From Verrucomicrobiota bacterium (GTDB lineage: Bacteria; Verrucomicrobiota; Verrucomicrobiia; Opitutales; Intestinicryptomonadaceae), in assembly GCA_023450935.1 (NCBI GenBank), contig JAEXGH010000001.1, positions 1 to 64,000 of the forward strand: DNA of 64,000 bases. The letters run 5' to 3'. The notes under the pieces were generated by a model, which searched no databases, had not been told where the DNA came from, and saw only the letters and a program-made list of their open reading frames with translations. Shown one piece after another: positions 48,990 through 57,099 of the stretch. How positions within the stretch are numbered: the first letter of the stretch is position 1; each line of letters starts with the position of its first letter. Position numbers and translations under genes: made by a program.

Positions 48990-49220
48990 TTTAATGAATA
49001 ATCAAAGCGGAATTGAATGAAATTCAATCCGCGCCACTTTAGGAAATATAAAAAAGGCAGAAAACAAGCGAAGCGCGTTTGAGATTTTTTGCGTAGCAAA
49101 AAAGACCCCGCAGGGGCGAGATGGGGCGTAGCCCACGCGTCAATTTGTATTTTGAAACTTTAATTAGAGAGTAAAGGCATATCGGCAAAGCCGATTGCCG
49201 CCGCTTTCGGAAACGTAAAA
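48990..49220 (+). repeat. Modular hairpin repeat array 2
   Basis: GCGG-ATTGAAT/ATTCAAT-CCGC with GAA loop (49007-49032), then GCCACTTTAGGAAATATAAA; TTTTTTGC/GCAAAAAA with GTA loop (49085-49103); CCCC/GGGG with GCA loop (49106-49116); GGGC/GCCC with GTA loop (49124-49134); ATCGGC/GCCGAT with AAA loop (about 49174-49188). The modules are the same as at 1099-1462 but in permuted order, and the loop of the CCCC/GGGG hairpin is GCA here and GAA there. Confidence 0.8.
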
Positions 49221-49223
49221 AGT

Positions 49224-49315
49224 GCCCGAGAGCGTTTGCTTATGAAAATTTTTTTATTTCCTTTTTCACTTAATAAAAAATTTTCATTTTCATAAGCAAA
49301 CGCGCCCTCACGGTT
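49224..49315 (-). repeat. Stop-codon-proximal long inverted repeat, copy 2
   Basis: Directly downstream of the mnmA stop. GCGTTTGCTTATGAAAA (49232-49248) pairs perfectly over 17 bp with 49287-49303; beyond it A/T-rich arms continue. Flanks GTGCCCGAGAGCGTTT and AAACGCGCCCTC match the element after the gene at 1592-3358, but the stem interior is different. It probably also acts as the mnmA terminator. Confidence 0.78.
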
Positions 49316-49316
49316 T

Positions 49317-50402
49317 TTAAAGAGAGTAGAATGCGCCGCCGAGAATGGTCGTCGGGTCTTGGTCGTGGATTGCCATAACCTGACCCGCGTTGATTGCGCG
49401 TTGCGGCGTTTCGAATTCAATGTCCGCGCCCGAATCGGTCGGCGTCAGGAGGATTTTCACGAGGTCGTCGCGGTAGCGGACGCGCGCGAAGAGTTCGCAT
49501 TTTTCGGTGACGGGCTTGTTTATCCAGTTTATCTCCGTTATTTTCGTGTGCGATTTGTAGAGATCGGGAGAGTCGGGCGAATCAAAGTCGATTACAAGTC
49601 TGTTCGTGGAAAAGTCCTTTGCAATTACGACATACCGTTTGTTGTCAGCGTTCGAGGGCACGCCTATGCCCTTGCGCTGCCCGAGCGTGTAGTTGAAAAG
49701 CCCCTTGTGGCGGCCGAGGACTTTTCCGCTTTTGTTTACGATGTCGCCCTCCGATTCGGGAATGTAGTGCCTTAGAAAGTCCTGAATCCTGATTTTGCCG
49801 AGAAAGCATATTCCCTGACTGTCCTTTTTTTCGGAATTCGGCAGGCCTTCCATTCGGGCTATATCGCGCACTTGGCTTTTCAGCAGAGAGCCTATCGGGA
49901 ATGCGGCGTGCATTAGTTGGTTCTGCGTAATCATGCAGAGGAAGTATGATTGGTCCTTGGCGGGGTCGGCGCCCATTTGGAGATCGCGCGAGCCGTCGGG
50001 ATTTTCGCGCAGTGAACAGTAATGTCCCGTGGCGACGGTGTCGAAGCCGTTTTTTTGCGCGTATTCTAGAAATTTCCCGAACTTCATGCGCCTGTTGCAC
50101 AGCACGTCGGGATTGGGCGTTCTGCCGAGCCGATAGCCCTCGATGAGATATTCCACAATCTGCTCGCGGTATTCTTTGATGAAGTCTACCACGTCGAATT
50201 TGACGCCGAGGGTTTTGCAGACGTTTTCGCAGTCCAGAATGTCCTGATGCCACGGACAGTCGCCGAGAACGTCTATACCCTCCTCGTTGACCCACGTTTT
50301 CATATACGCCGCGCTCACGTTGCACCCCTCCTGCTTGAGGAGTGCCAAAGCCACCGAGCTGTCCACGCCGCCCGAGAGCGCAGTCAAGATTTTTGCGTCC
50401 AT
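49317..50402 (-). CDS. mnmA: tRNA-specific 2-thiouridylase
   Basis: Adds sulfur at U34 of tRNA-Lys, -Glu and -Gln, with ATP activation and sulfur from a carrier. 361 residues. The PP-loop ALSGGVDSSVALALLK is at about 7-22. The catalytic Cys pair lies in NPDVLCNRRMKFG (about 101) and DSQGICFLGKI (about 200). VATGHYCSL and GQRKGIGVPSNADNKRYVV are also typical. It starts one base after the upstream regulator ends. Its stop is followed at once by a long inverted repeat. Confidence 0.95.
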   Translation of the reverse strand: MDAKILTALSGGVDSSVALALLKQEGCNVSAAYMKTWVNEEGIDVLGDCPWHQDILDCENVCKTLGVKFDVVDFIKEYREQIVEYLIEGYRLGRTPNPDVLCNRRMKFGKFLEYAQKNGFDTVATGHYCSLRENPDGSRDLQMGADPAKDQSYFLCMITQNQLMHAAFPIGSLLKSQVRDIARMEGLPNSEKKDSQGICFLGKIRIQDFLRHYIPESEGDIVNKSGKVLGRHKGLFNYTLGQRKGIGVPSNADNKRYVVIAKDFSTNRLVIDFDSPDSPDLYKSHTKITEINWINKPVTEKCELFARVRYRDDLVKILLTPTDSGADIEFETPQRAINAGQVMAIHDQDPTTILGGAFYSL

Positions 50403-50403
50403 A

Positions 50404-51915
50404 CTATTTGGTGTTTTTGAACCACGCGGGCGAAATGCCGTAGTGTTTTATTTTGTAGTTTATTATGCGCTGCGTAATCCCCAGACGCCGCGCCGCCACA
50501 GCCGCCTTGCCCTTCGATATCTTCAACGCCTCCGTGATTAGCTCGCGTTCGAACGACTCCACCATTGAGTTGAAGTCTATGTCCTCGCCGTATGGGAGCG
50601 TCCTGTCCGAGAACGACGCGCGCACGGCGGGAGGCAGATTGTAGCCCGAAATGGCGGAATCGTTCGACGACATCACTGCGCGCTCCATGCAGTTTTCAAG
50701 CTCGCGCACGTTCCCCGGCCAGGAGTAGATGCTCATCATGTTGATTGCGGGAGTGGAAATGCGCTTTATGTTTTTTGCATGGACGGCGTTGAATTTTTCG
50801 AGGAAATGCTCGGCAAGCAAAACGATGTCGCTTTTGCGGTCTTTAAGCGACGGAATGTGGATTGAATTTTTCGAGACAGCCGCGTATAGCGACGCGTCGA
50901 ACTCTCCGGATTCCACGAGCTTTTCGACGTTCTCGCAGCTGGCGCAGATTATGCGCGCTTTGAGCTTCGTCTGCTTGTTTTCGCCGAGTTTTACGAACGA
51001 TTCCGTCGTCAACGCCTGTGCGAGCGCGTTTTGCGCAAGGGGCGATAGGGCGGCGATTTCGTCGAAGAAAATAGTCTGCCTTTTGTCGAGCCCCAGCTGC
51101 GATATGGCTATCTTGGAGACGGGCAGGGCGGCGCAGTTTGCCACCGTAAAGCTGCCGTAGTCCGATTTCTCGCAGACGGCGCGGGCTGCAAGCTCCTTCC
51201 CCGTTCCCGACTTGCCCCTGAAGAAAAGGCATTCCCTGCCTTTGGCGTGCTTTGCGATGAAGTCGTATACGTTCTGCATTGCGCCGCAGTTGCCTATCAT
51301 GCAGGAGGGGCGGTTTGTTTCCACGGCGTCGGAGCGTCGGGTTTGCGCCATTATTTTGTTGCACTCCTCCTTGCGCATGTAAATGAGGGCGACGGAGTCG
51401 GCGATTATGTTGGAGATTGTCTCGAGCAGCTCGAGGTCGGCGGAGAGCCTTTTCTTTTTCGCGAACCGCCTTTCCGCGCTGATTGTGCCTATGACCTGTT
51501 CCATATAGACGATGGGCACGCACAGAAACGACGTGTTGTCCATCATAGTGCGCGTGTGAGATTTCGTCCTGTTGAGGAAGTCTTTGCACTTGGAGATGTC
51601 GGGCACGATTGTCGGTTTGCAATCCGCCGCCGATTTGCCCGTAATGCCTTCGCCTATTTTGTAGACGCCGCGTTTGATGCTTTCGCGGTCGAGTCCACAG
51701 GCGTCCTCTATAAAGAGGTAGTCGCCGTTGCGCAGGGTGATTGTGGCGCGCAGAAAACCCATTTTTTCCGACAGTTGCGCCAGCGTGGCCGAAATTATTT
51801 CCGAGACCTTTTCGCGGCGCACCGCCATCATGCTGATTTTTTCAAGAACGCCTATTTCGGATTCCTCGTCGGGGTATCCGTTGTCGATTTCTTCCGCCTG
51901 CCTGATTTTCCTCAT
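50404..51915 (-). CDS. GAF-AAA+-HTH transcription regulator lacking the GAFTGA loop
   Basis: 503 residues from MRKIRQAEEID (51913-51915). The frame reaches 52029, but that would overlap the divergent dnaX start. A GAF-like sensor domain covers about 25-170. The AAA+ domain of the NtrC type has FRGKSGTGKELAARAV (Walker A; Lys where Glu is usual), TIFFDEIAAL (Walker B) and YSWPGNVRELENCMERAVM. The C-terminal Fis-type helix-turn-helix is AAVARRLGITQRIINYKIKH. Between NCAALP and Walker B about 25 residues are missing, including the GAFTGA motif that contacts sigma-54, so a sigma-54-independent mode, as in TyrR, is likely. Targets unknown; it is one base upstream of mnmA. Confidence 0.82.
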   Translation of the reverse strand: MRKIRQAEEIDNGYPDEESEIGVLEKISMMAVRREKVSEIISATLAQLSEKMGFLRATITLRNGDYLFIEDACGLDRESIKRGVYKIGEGITGKSAADCKPTIVPDISKCKDFLNRTKSHTRTMMDNTSFLCVPIVYMEQVIGTISAERRFAKKKRLSADLELLETISNIIADSVALIYMRKEECNKIMAQTRRSDAVETNRPSCMIGNCGAMQNVYDFIAKHAKGRECLFFRGKSGTGKELAARAVCEKSDYGSFTVANCAALPVSKIAISQLGLDKRQTIFFDEIAALSPLAQNALAQALTTESFVKLGENKQTKLKARIICASCENVEKLVESGEFDASLYAAVSKNSIHIPSLKDRKSDIVLLAEHFLEKFNAVHAKNIKRISTPAINMMSIYSWPGNVRELENCMERAVMSSNDSAISGYNLPPAVRASFSDRTLPYGEDIDFNSMVESFERELITEALKISKGKAAVAARRLGITQRIINYKIKHYGISPAWFKNTK

Positions 51916-52019
51916 TTTCGCAAGTTTCGGATATTTCCGCGCGGGTTTCAATAATTTTCGGGCGGGAATAAAAAAAACTTGTCTAACGCACAGTTCGGTT
52001 GCATATTGTGGAAAAGAAA

Positions 52020-53159
52020 ATGAGTTCATACCAAGTTATAGCGCGCAGATACCGCCCCAAGCAGTTTTCGGAATTGGTTGGGCAGGAACATATTGTAAAA
52101 ACGCTTACAAACGCCATAACTTCGGGGCGCATAGGGCACGCGTATTTGTTCGTGGGGCCGCGCGGAACGGGCAAGACAACCGTGGCGCGCCTGTTTGCAA
52201 AGGCTCTCAACGCCAAGGGCGGTCCGAATGTCCACCCCGACGACGACGAGATTTCGCAGGCTATAATGAACGGCTCTTGTATGGACGTGGTAGAAATCGA
52301 CGGGGCGTCGAACCGCTCGATTGACGAAATCAGAAAACTGCGCGAAGACTGCCAATACGCGCCCGCGCAGTGCTCTTTCAAAATCTACATCATCGACGAA
52401 GTCCACTCGCTCACCGCCGACGCCTTCAACGCGCTTTTGAAAACGCTCGAAGAGCCGCCCGCGCACGTCAAATTCATCTTTGCCACGACCGAAGCCCACA
52501 AAGTTTTGGGCACGATAACTTCGCGCTGCCAGCGTTTCGAGTTCCGCCCCATTCCCGAGGAGCTTGTTGCAAAACACCTCAAATACATAGCGGAGCGCGA
52601 GCATATAGAGGCCTCCGACGAGGCCATACGCGCCATCGCCCGCCTTGCCAACGGCGGCATGCGCGACGCCCAGAGCATTCTCGACCAGATGATTTCCTTC
52701 TGCGGCAAAAAACTCGACATTTCCGACGTCGTTGGCGTCTACGGCTTGGCGGGCGAGGCGGAAATAGCCAAAATGCTCGAAAATATGGCGCGCGGAGACT
52801 ATTCCGCGATAGTCGCGGGTGTGGGCGATTTGGTTGACCGCGGTTGCGATTTGTATCGCGCGCTTTGCGATATGCAGACTTCGCTCAGAAACGCGATGAT
52901 TGAGTCGTTCAAAACGGGCGAATACGCTTTCGGAGAAAAAACGATGTCGAGCGAACAGATTATGCGCATGCTCGACGTCCTTCAGGGTGCGGAGAAGAAT
53001 TTGAAATCGGGGCTTTCCGAAAAGGCGAACTTCGAGGTCGCCCTGCTCAAGGCTGTGGAACAAAGCCGCGCGCGGGCGATAAACACGCTCATAAAGGAAC
53101 TCGACAAGCTTTCGGCGGCGGACGCCGAAACGCAAAAAAAAAATAGCCCTGCTTCTTAG
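52020..53159 (+). CDS. dnaX: DNA polymerase III gamma/tau subunit, short (gamma-like) reading
   Basis: Clamp-loader ATPase of the replisome. 379 residues from [16 protein letters not shown], with GGAAAAG upstream; the frame extends seven codons further. Walker [15 protein letters not shown] (about 42-55), Walker [11 protein letters not shown] and the SRC motif TSRCQRFEF are intact. The usual zinc module of four Cys after the first helix is absent: this stretch reads [17 protein letters not shown]. Domain III of the clamp loader is complete. The frame ends five codons after a run of ten A, while another frame continues 117 codons. Divergent from the regulator at 50404. Confidence 0.92.
   Translation: MSSYQVIARRYRPKQFSELVGQEHIVKTLTNAITSGRIGHAYLFVGPRGTGKTTVARLFAKALNAKGGPNVHPDDDEISQAIMNGSCMDVVEIDGASNRSIDEIRKLREDCQYAPAQCSFKIYIIDEVHSLTADAFNALLKTLEEPPAHVKFIFATTEAHKVLGTITSRCQRFEFRPIPEELVAKHLKYIAEREHIEASDEAIRAIARLANGGMRDAQSILDQMISFCGKKLDISDVVGVYGLAGEAEIAKMLENMARGDYSAIVAGVGDLVDRGCDLYRALCDMQTSLRNAMIESFKTGEYAFGEKTMSSEQIMRMLDVLQGAEKNLKSGLSEKANFEVALLKAVEQSRARAINTLIKELDKLSAADAETQKKNSPAS
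53134..53143 (+). promoter_or_regulatory. Run of ten A in dnaX, probable slippage site
   Basis: Ten consecutive A follow ACGC near the end of the short dnaX frame. The zero frame stops at 53157-53159 and the -1 frame stops directly after the run (TAG at 53144). The +1 frame stays open to 53496. Loss of one A or gain of two A in the transcript, or a +1 shift, would make a 491-residue tau-like protein. Thermus dnaX uses transcriptional slippage at nine A for the same purpose. An indel error in the assembly is the alternative. Confidence 0.65.
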
Positions 53160-53496
53160 AAAAGTTCTGGAGGAAAGCGAGGCTTTTCGGAGGGCTTACG
53201 CCGCCGCCGTTCCCGAGAAAAAACGCCGCCCCAGCGTTCTGGCGGCCTCGGCGGAGGATTCCGACAGAACGGTTTTCCGCGCGGATTCGCCCGAGTTCAA
53301 AAAGGCGTTGTCGGAATTGCCCGATTCTTTGGTGGATTTGATTTATTCGCAGTTGAAAATCCGTCCCGAACGCTATGTGCAGCTTGCGCAGACGGGGCTG
53401 GAGACGGCGGCGGCGGCGGCGGCGGACGTTTCCGTAGAAAACGAACGGCTTGACGAGGACATGGAGGAGCTTGCCGAGCAGGAGGAGAACAGTTGA
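53143..53496 (+). CDS. Probable tau-type C-terminal extension of dnaX in the +1 frame
   Basis: 117 codons from ATA after the A-run, reading [19 protein letters not shown] onward without a stop to TGA at 53494-53496. There is no good start codon of its own before an internal ATG near 53308. Codon use and GC at third positions look like the neighbouring genes, so this is real coding sequence and not decay. The middle ([20 protein letters not shown]) looks helical, and the end is Glu-rich. rmuC starts four bases after its stop, as expected for an intact operon gene end. Confidence 0.6.
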   Translation: MALLLRKVLEESEAFRRAYAAAVPEKKRRPSVLAASAEDSDRTVFRADSPEFKKALSELPDSLVDLIYSQLKIRPERYVQLAQTGLETAAAAAADVSVENERLDEDMEELAEQEENS

Positions 53497-53499
53497 GAT

Positions 53500-54903
53500 A
53501 TGGCTTTCGGTTTTTTTGAAATTGCAACGCTCGCGGGCGCGGTTTTGGCGGGTGCGGGGTTTGCGCTTTACGCGCTGACTGTGCGTGCGTATGCGCAGGC
53601 AAAACGCGGATTCGCCGAAAAACTTGCGGCGGCGGAGTCCGAAAGGGCGGCGGCGCAAAGCGGGTTGGACGCCGCGCAACAGTCGCTTTCGCAGAAGTCG
53701 GTGGAGGCGGCGGTGGCGCAGACGCAAATGCGCGCGGCGCAGGCGCGAGCCGACGAGCTTGCCGAAAAGCTCGACGCGCTTTCCGCCCGAAAGGAGGAGA
53801 CCGACAGGCTGTTTTCGGCGCAAAAGCGCGAAACTGAGCTTATGAGGGATTCGCTTGCGCAGACGGAGAAACGCTACGGGGAGCTTAGAAAGCGTCTCGA
53901 CGACGACTTTCAGGTTCTCGCCTCCAGGATTTTCGATTCCGCGCGCGAAAAATTCGCGGCAGTCGGCGCGGAGAAAATGTCGGCGGTTGTAGAGCCGCTT
54001 TCGCAGAGCATTCTCGACTTCAAAAAACGCGTGGAGACAATCCACGAAGCACACTTGCGCTCTTCGGCGGGTGTTTCCGCCCAAATAGACAACCTGCTTA
54101 AAATGAACGCGCGTCTTTCGGAGGAGGCCGACAAGCTCTCCACTGCGCTGCGCGCAAACAACAAGGTTGCGGGCAACTGGGGCGAGACGGTGCTGGAGCG
54201 CATTTTCGAGTCGTGCGGATTCGTCAAGGGCGTGCACTACAGGGCGCAGGTAAACTTTGCCGACTCCACTGCGCAGCAGACGCGCCTTATGCCCGACTTC
54301 GTTGTGGACTTGCCAGACAACCGCTCCATTATTGTGGATTCCAAGCTGTCGCTTGTCGATTATGTCGAATACTGCGCGGCTTCAGACGCCGACGCAAAGC
54401 GCAAGTGTCTGGAGAAATTCAAAAAGTCGGTTCGCGCGCACCTGAACGAGTTTGCCAAGAAATACGATACGCTCCCCGTGGCGGGCTTCAAGCTCATGTT
54501 TATGCCCGTAGAGCCCGCCTACAATCTGGCTGTGGAAGCCGACAAAACTCTGCTTTCCGACGCCTACAAAGACAACGTTCTGATAGTTTCGCCCGTGTCG
54601 GTTATGGCGATTTTAAAATACGCACAGATTGCCTACCGCAGCGAGGCGTTCGCCAAAAATATGGGCGAACTCTCCAAGCAGGGGCGTCTTTTGTGCGAGC
54701 GCATAGAGCGTTTTTCAAAGCGTTTCGCCGCAATCCAAACGCGCATAGAAGCCCTTCAAAAGGAATACGACGAAACCAAAACATCTCTTTCCGACGGCAC
54801 GCAGAGCGTTGCAAGCACGGCGCGCCGCTTCCACGAACTTTCGGTTAAGTCGCTTGAAAGCCGTCCGAAATCAATACAGGAGGACACACCAGATGGACAG
54901 TGA
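53500..54903 (+). CDS. rmuC: DNA recombination protein RmuC
   Basis: RmuC-family protein, linked in E. coli to limiting recombination at short inverted repeats. 467 residues: an N-terminal membrane segment (about 5-27), a coiled coil rich in Ala, Gln and Glu (about 30-135), then the conserved domain with GNWGETVLERIFESCGFVKG, PDFVVDLPDNRSIIVDSKLS and VSPVSVMAILKYAQIAYRSE, which has a PD-(D/E)xK-like pattern. The protein overlaps the meaB start by 11 bases. Its link with inverted repeats is of interest given the hairpin repeats in this genome, but the gene is a common one. Confidence 0.92.
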   Translation: MAFGFFEIATLAGAVLAGAGFALYALTVRAYAQAKRGFAEKLAAAESERAAAQSGLDAAQQSLSQKSVEAAVAQTQMRAAQARADELAEKLDALSARKEETDRLFSAQKRETELMRDSLAQTEKRYGELRKRLDDDFQVLASRIFDSAREKFAAVGAEKMSAVVEPLSQSILDFKKRVETIHEAHLRSSAGVSAQIDNLLKMNARLSEEADKLSTALRANNKVAGNWGETVLERIFESCGFVKGVHYRAQVNFADSTAQQTRLMPDFVVDLPDNRSIIVDSKLSLVDYVEYCAASDADAKRKCLEKFKKSVRAHLNEFAKKYDTLPVAGFKLMFMPVEPAYNLAVEADKTLLSDAYKDNVLIVSPVSVMAILKYAQIAYRSEAFAKNMGELSKQGRLLCERIERFSKRFAAIQTRIEALQKEYDETKTSLSDGTQSVASTARRFHELSVKSLESRPKSIQEDTPDGQ

Positions 54904-56017
54904 ACGAAGAATTCCCGAATGGATTCCCGAAAACGCCGACAGAAGCGTTTTCACCACAAGCGTGATGTCGGGCGTGAGCCTGCGCAAAGACGCCGCAGCC
55001 GACGAAACCGTATCGACGCGTCCGCGCCCCAAACGCCGCGCACTCTCCGACGCCGAGCTTCGCGCGGGCGTTCTCGCCGGCGACAGAACGGTTCTCGCGC
55101 AGGCGATAACGCTTGTTGAAAGCAACAACCCCGAGCATTTCGAACGCGCGCAAAAGCTGCTTACCTCCGTTTTGCCCGCGACGGGCAATTCGTTCCGCAT
55201 AGGCATTACGGGCGTCCCCGGCGCGGGGAAGTCGTCTTTTATAGAAACCTTCGGGACTATGCTTTGCGACAAAAAAAACAAGCGCGTTGCAGTCCTCGCC
55301 GTGGACCCCTCAAGTTCCCGCACGGGCGGCAGCGTCTTGGGCGACAAGACGAGAATGGAGAATCTTTCGCGCCGCGCGAACGCGTTTATCCGGCCCTCGC
55401 CGTCGGGCTGCGTTCTCGGCGGAGTGGCGCGCAAAACGCGCGAGACAATGCTTCTTTGCGAGGCCGCGGGTTTTGACGTAATCCTCATAGAAACGGTGGG
55501 CGTGGGGCAGAGCGAGGTTGCCGTGCGCTCAATGTCGGACTTCTTCCTGCTTTTGCAGCTCGCCGTTCAGGGCGACGATTTGCAGGGGATAAAGAAGGGC
55601 GTCATAGAGCTTGCCGACGGAATTTTGGTCAATAAATGCGACGGCAATTTGGTCGAAAAATCGAACCTCAAGCGCGCGGAACTCGAGGGTGTGCTGCACT
55701 TTCTTTCGTCGGTAACGCCCGATTGGAAGCCGTTTTGCAGGACGTGTTCGGCTCTCACGGGCGACGGCGTTGAGGAGGCCTGGAATCTGCTTGAGCAATA
55801 CAGGCAAACGCTCACCGCCAACGGATACTGGCACAAGCGTAGGGCGCAGCAGAATGTGGAGTGGTTCAAGTCGCTTATCGAGCGCGAGGTTGTGCGCAGG
55901 TTTTTCGCGACTGAGGGGGTAGAAAACGCCGTGGCGCATTACATGAAGCTTGTGGAGGCCGAATCCATTTCGCCCGCAAAGGCGGTCAGCGACATTCTGG
56001 GGGCGTATCTGAAATGA
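54893..56017 (+). CDS. meaB: Methylmalonyl-CoA mutase-associated GTPase MeaB
   Basis: G3E-type P-loop GTPase that protects and loads cobalamin in methylmalonyl-CoA mutase. 374 residues from MDSERRIPEWIPE, preceded by GGAGG at good spacing. Walker A GVPGAGKSSFIE (about 105-116), AVDPSSSRTGGSVLGDKTRM, ETVGVGQSEVAV and the base-specificity motif NKCDG are present. The C-terminal dimerisation arm is complete. No mutase gene is in the window, so the partner must lie elsewhere. It overlaps rmuC and, by four bases (ATGA), the Xer gene. Confidence 0.92.
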   Translation: MDSERRIPEWIPENADRSVFTTSVMSGVSLRKDAAADETVSTRPRPKRRALSDAELRAGVLAGDRTVLAQAITLVESNNPEHFERAQKLLTSVLPATGNSFRIGITGVPGAGKSSFIETFGTMLCDKKNKRVAVLAVDPSSSRTGGSVLGDKTRMENLSRRANAFIRPSPSGCVLGGVARKTRETMLLCEAAGFDVILIETVGVGQSEVAVRSMSDFFLLLQLAVQGDDLQGIKKGVIELADGILVNKCDGNLVEKSNLKRAELEGVLHFLSSVTPDWKPFCRTCSALTGDGVEEAWNLLEQYRQTLTANGYWHKRRAQQNVEWFKSLIEREVVRRFFATEGVENAVAHYMKLVEAESISPAKAVSDILGAYLK

Positions 56018-56964
56018 CCTCCGCGCGCGCCGAACGCATAAAGTCGCTTCCGCCGCGCCTTGCCGAGACGCTCGAAGATTTTTGCGCGTATCTGAAAATG
56101 GAGCTGGGCAGGGGCGCAAACACCGTGGCTTCATACGCCTCCGACATTCTCCAGTTTTGCGAATCCGCCGCGGAGGAGGGCGCGCGCGGCTTCGACGAAA
56201 TCGACTCCGACGCGCTCTCGAACTGGATTTCCGACGTTTCGAAATACTCGAAGCCTACAACGCAGTCGCGCAAAATCAGTGCGCTGCGCACCCTTGCCGA
56301 CTTTCTCGTGGACGGGGGCGTATGGACGAAAAACTACGCCGAGCGCATTGCGCGCCCCAAAGTTTCGCGCCCCGTCCCAGAGGTTTTGGAGGCGTCGCAG
56401 ATTGACGACATCATTTCCGCCGCCGCTTCCGACGCCTCCGCCGAGGCCGTGCGCGACCGCGCAATGATGGAGCTTGTCTATTCAAGCGGACTCCGCGTTT
56501 CGGAACTTTGCGGCCTGCGCGAAAGCGACATCGACGCGCACGAACGCATAATCAGGATAACGGGCAAAGGCAACAAAACGCGGCTCGTTCCCGTAGGCGA
56601 CATCGCGCTCGAGGCGATTGCCGCATACAAAAAACGCCGTCCCGAGCTGCTGAAAGACGCCGTTTGCGCCGAACTTTTCGTTACGCGGCGCGGGAAAAAA
56701 ATCTCCCGCAAGGCGTTCTGGTTCAACCTCAAAAAATACGCGGTTGCGGCGGGAATTTCCGCGAACGTAAAGCCGCACGAGCTGCGCCACTCGTTCGCAA
56801 CGCACCTGTTGCGCAACGGCGCGAATTTGTTTTCCATAAAGGAAATGCTCGGACACGGCGACCTTTCCACAACGCAGATTTACACGCAGCTTGTCCGCGA
56901 CGACATCGTTTCGGAATACGCCGCCAAGCACCCGCGCTCCAAAATGGACGTCGAAACCGACTGA
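56014..56964 (+). CDS. Tyrosine recombinase of the XerC/XerD type
   Basis: Site-specific recombinase, probably for resolving chromosome dimers at dif. 316 residues: N-terminal SAM-like core-binding domain (about 15-105, LEDFCAYLKMELGRGANTV) and C-terminal catalytic domain with all residues: Arg in SSGLRVSELCGL, Lys in ITGKGNKTRLVPV, HELRHSFATHLL, the His in MLGHGDLSTTQIY, and the nucleophilic Tyr at the end of that motif. Whether it is XerC or XerD cannot be decided here. It sits in a housekeeping operon, so it is not a mobile-element integrase. No clear terminator is seen in 56965-57099. Confidence 0.9.
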   Translation: MTSARAERIKSLPPRLAETLEDFCAYLKMELGRGANTVASYASDILQFCESAAEEGARGFDEIDSDALSNWISDVSKYSKPTTQSRKISALRTLADFLVDGGVWTKNYAERIARPKVSRPVPEVLEASQIDDIISAAASDASAEAVRDRAMMELVYSSGLRVSELCGLRESDIDAHERIIRITGKGNKTRLVPVGDIALEAIAAYKKRRPELLKDAVCAELFVTRRGKKISRKAFWFNLKKYAVAAGISANVKPHELRHSFATHLLRNGANLFSIKEMLGHGDLSTTQIYTQLVRDDIVSEYAAKHPRSKMDVETD

Positions 56965-57099
56965 CGCCGCGTTGCGCGCCCCTCTTCGGTCGGGCTTGCG
57001 CGGAACAACGGAACTTCCGCCGCGGGCGTTTGTATTTGGCGGGGAAGATTGCAGTCGCGTCCGAAATATTTTTGCGATGCCGCTTGGTATCGGTTTTTG

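Noticed and set aside
49160..49420. Minus-strand open frame of 86 codons overlapping the mnmA end
   Set aside because: It lies in repeat array 2 and the inverted repeat after mnmA; the amino-acid pattern follows the DNA repeat.
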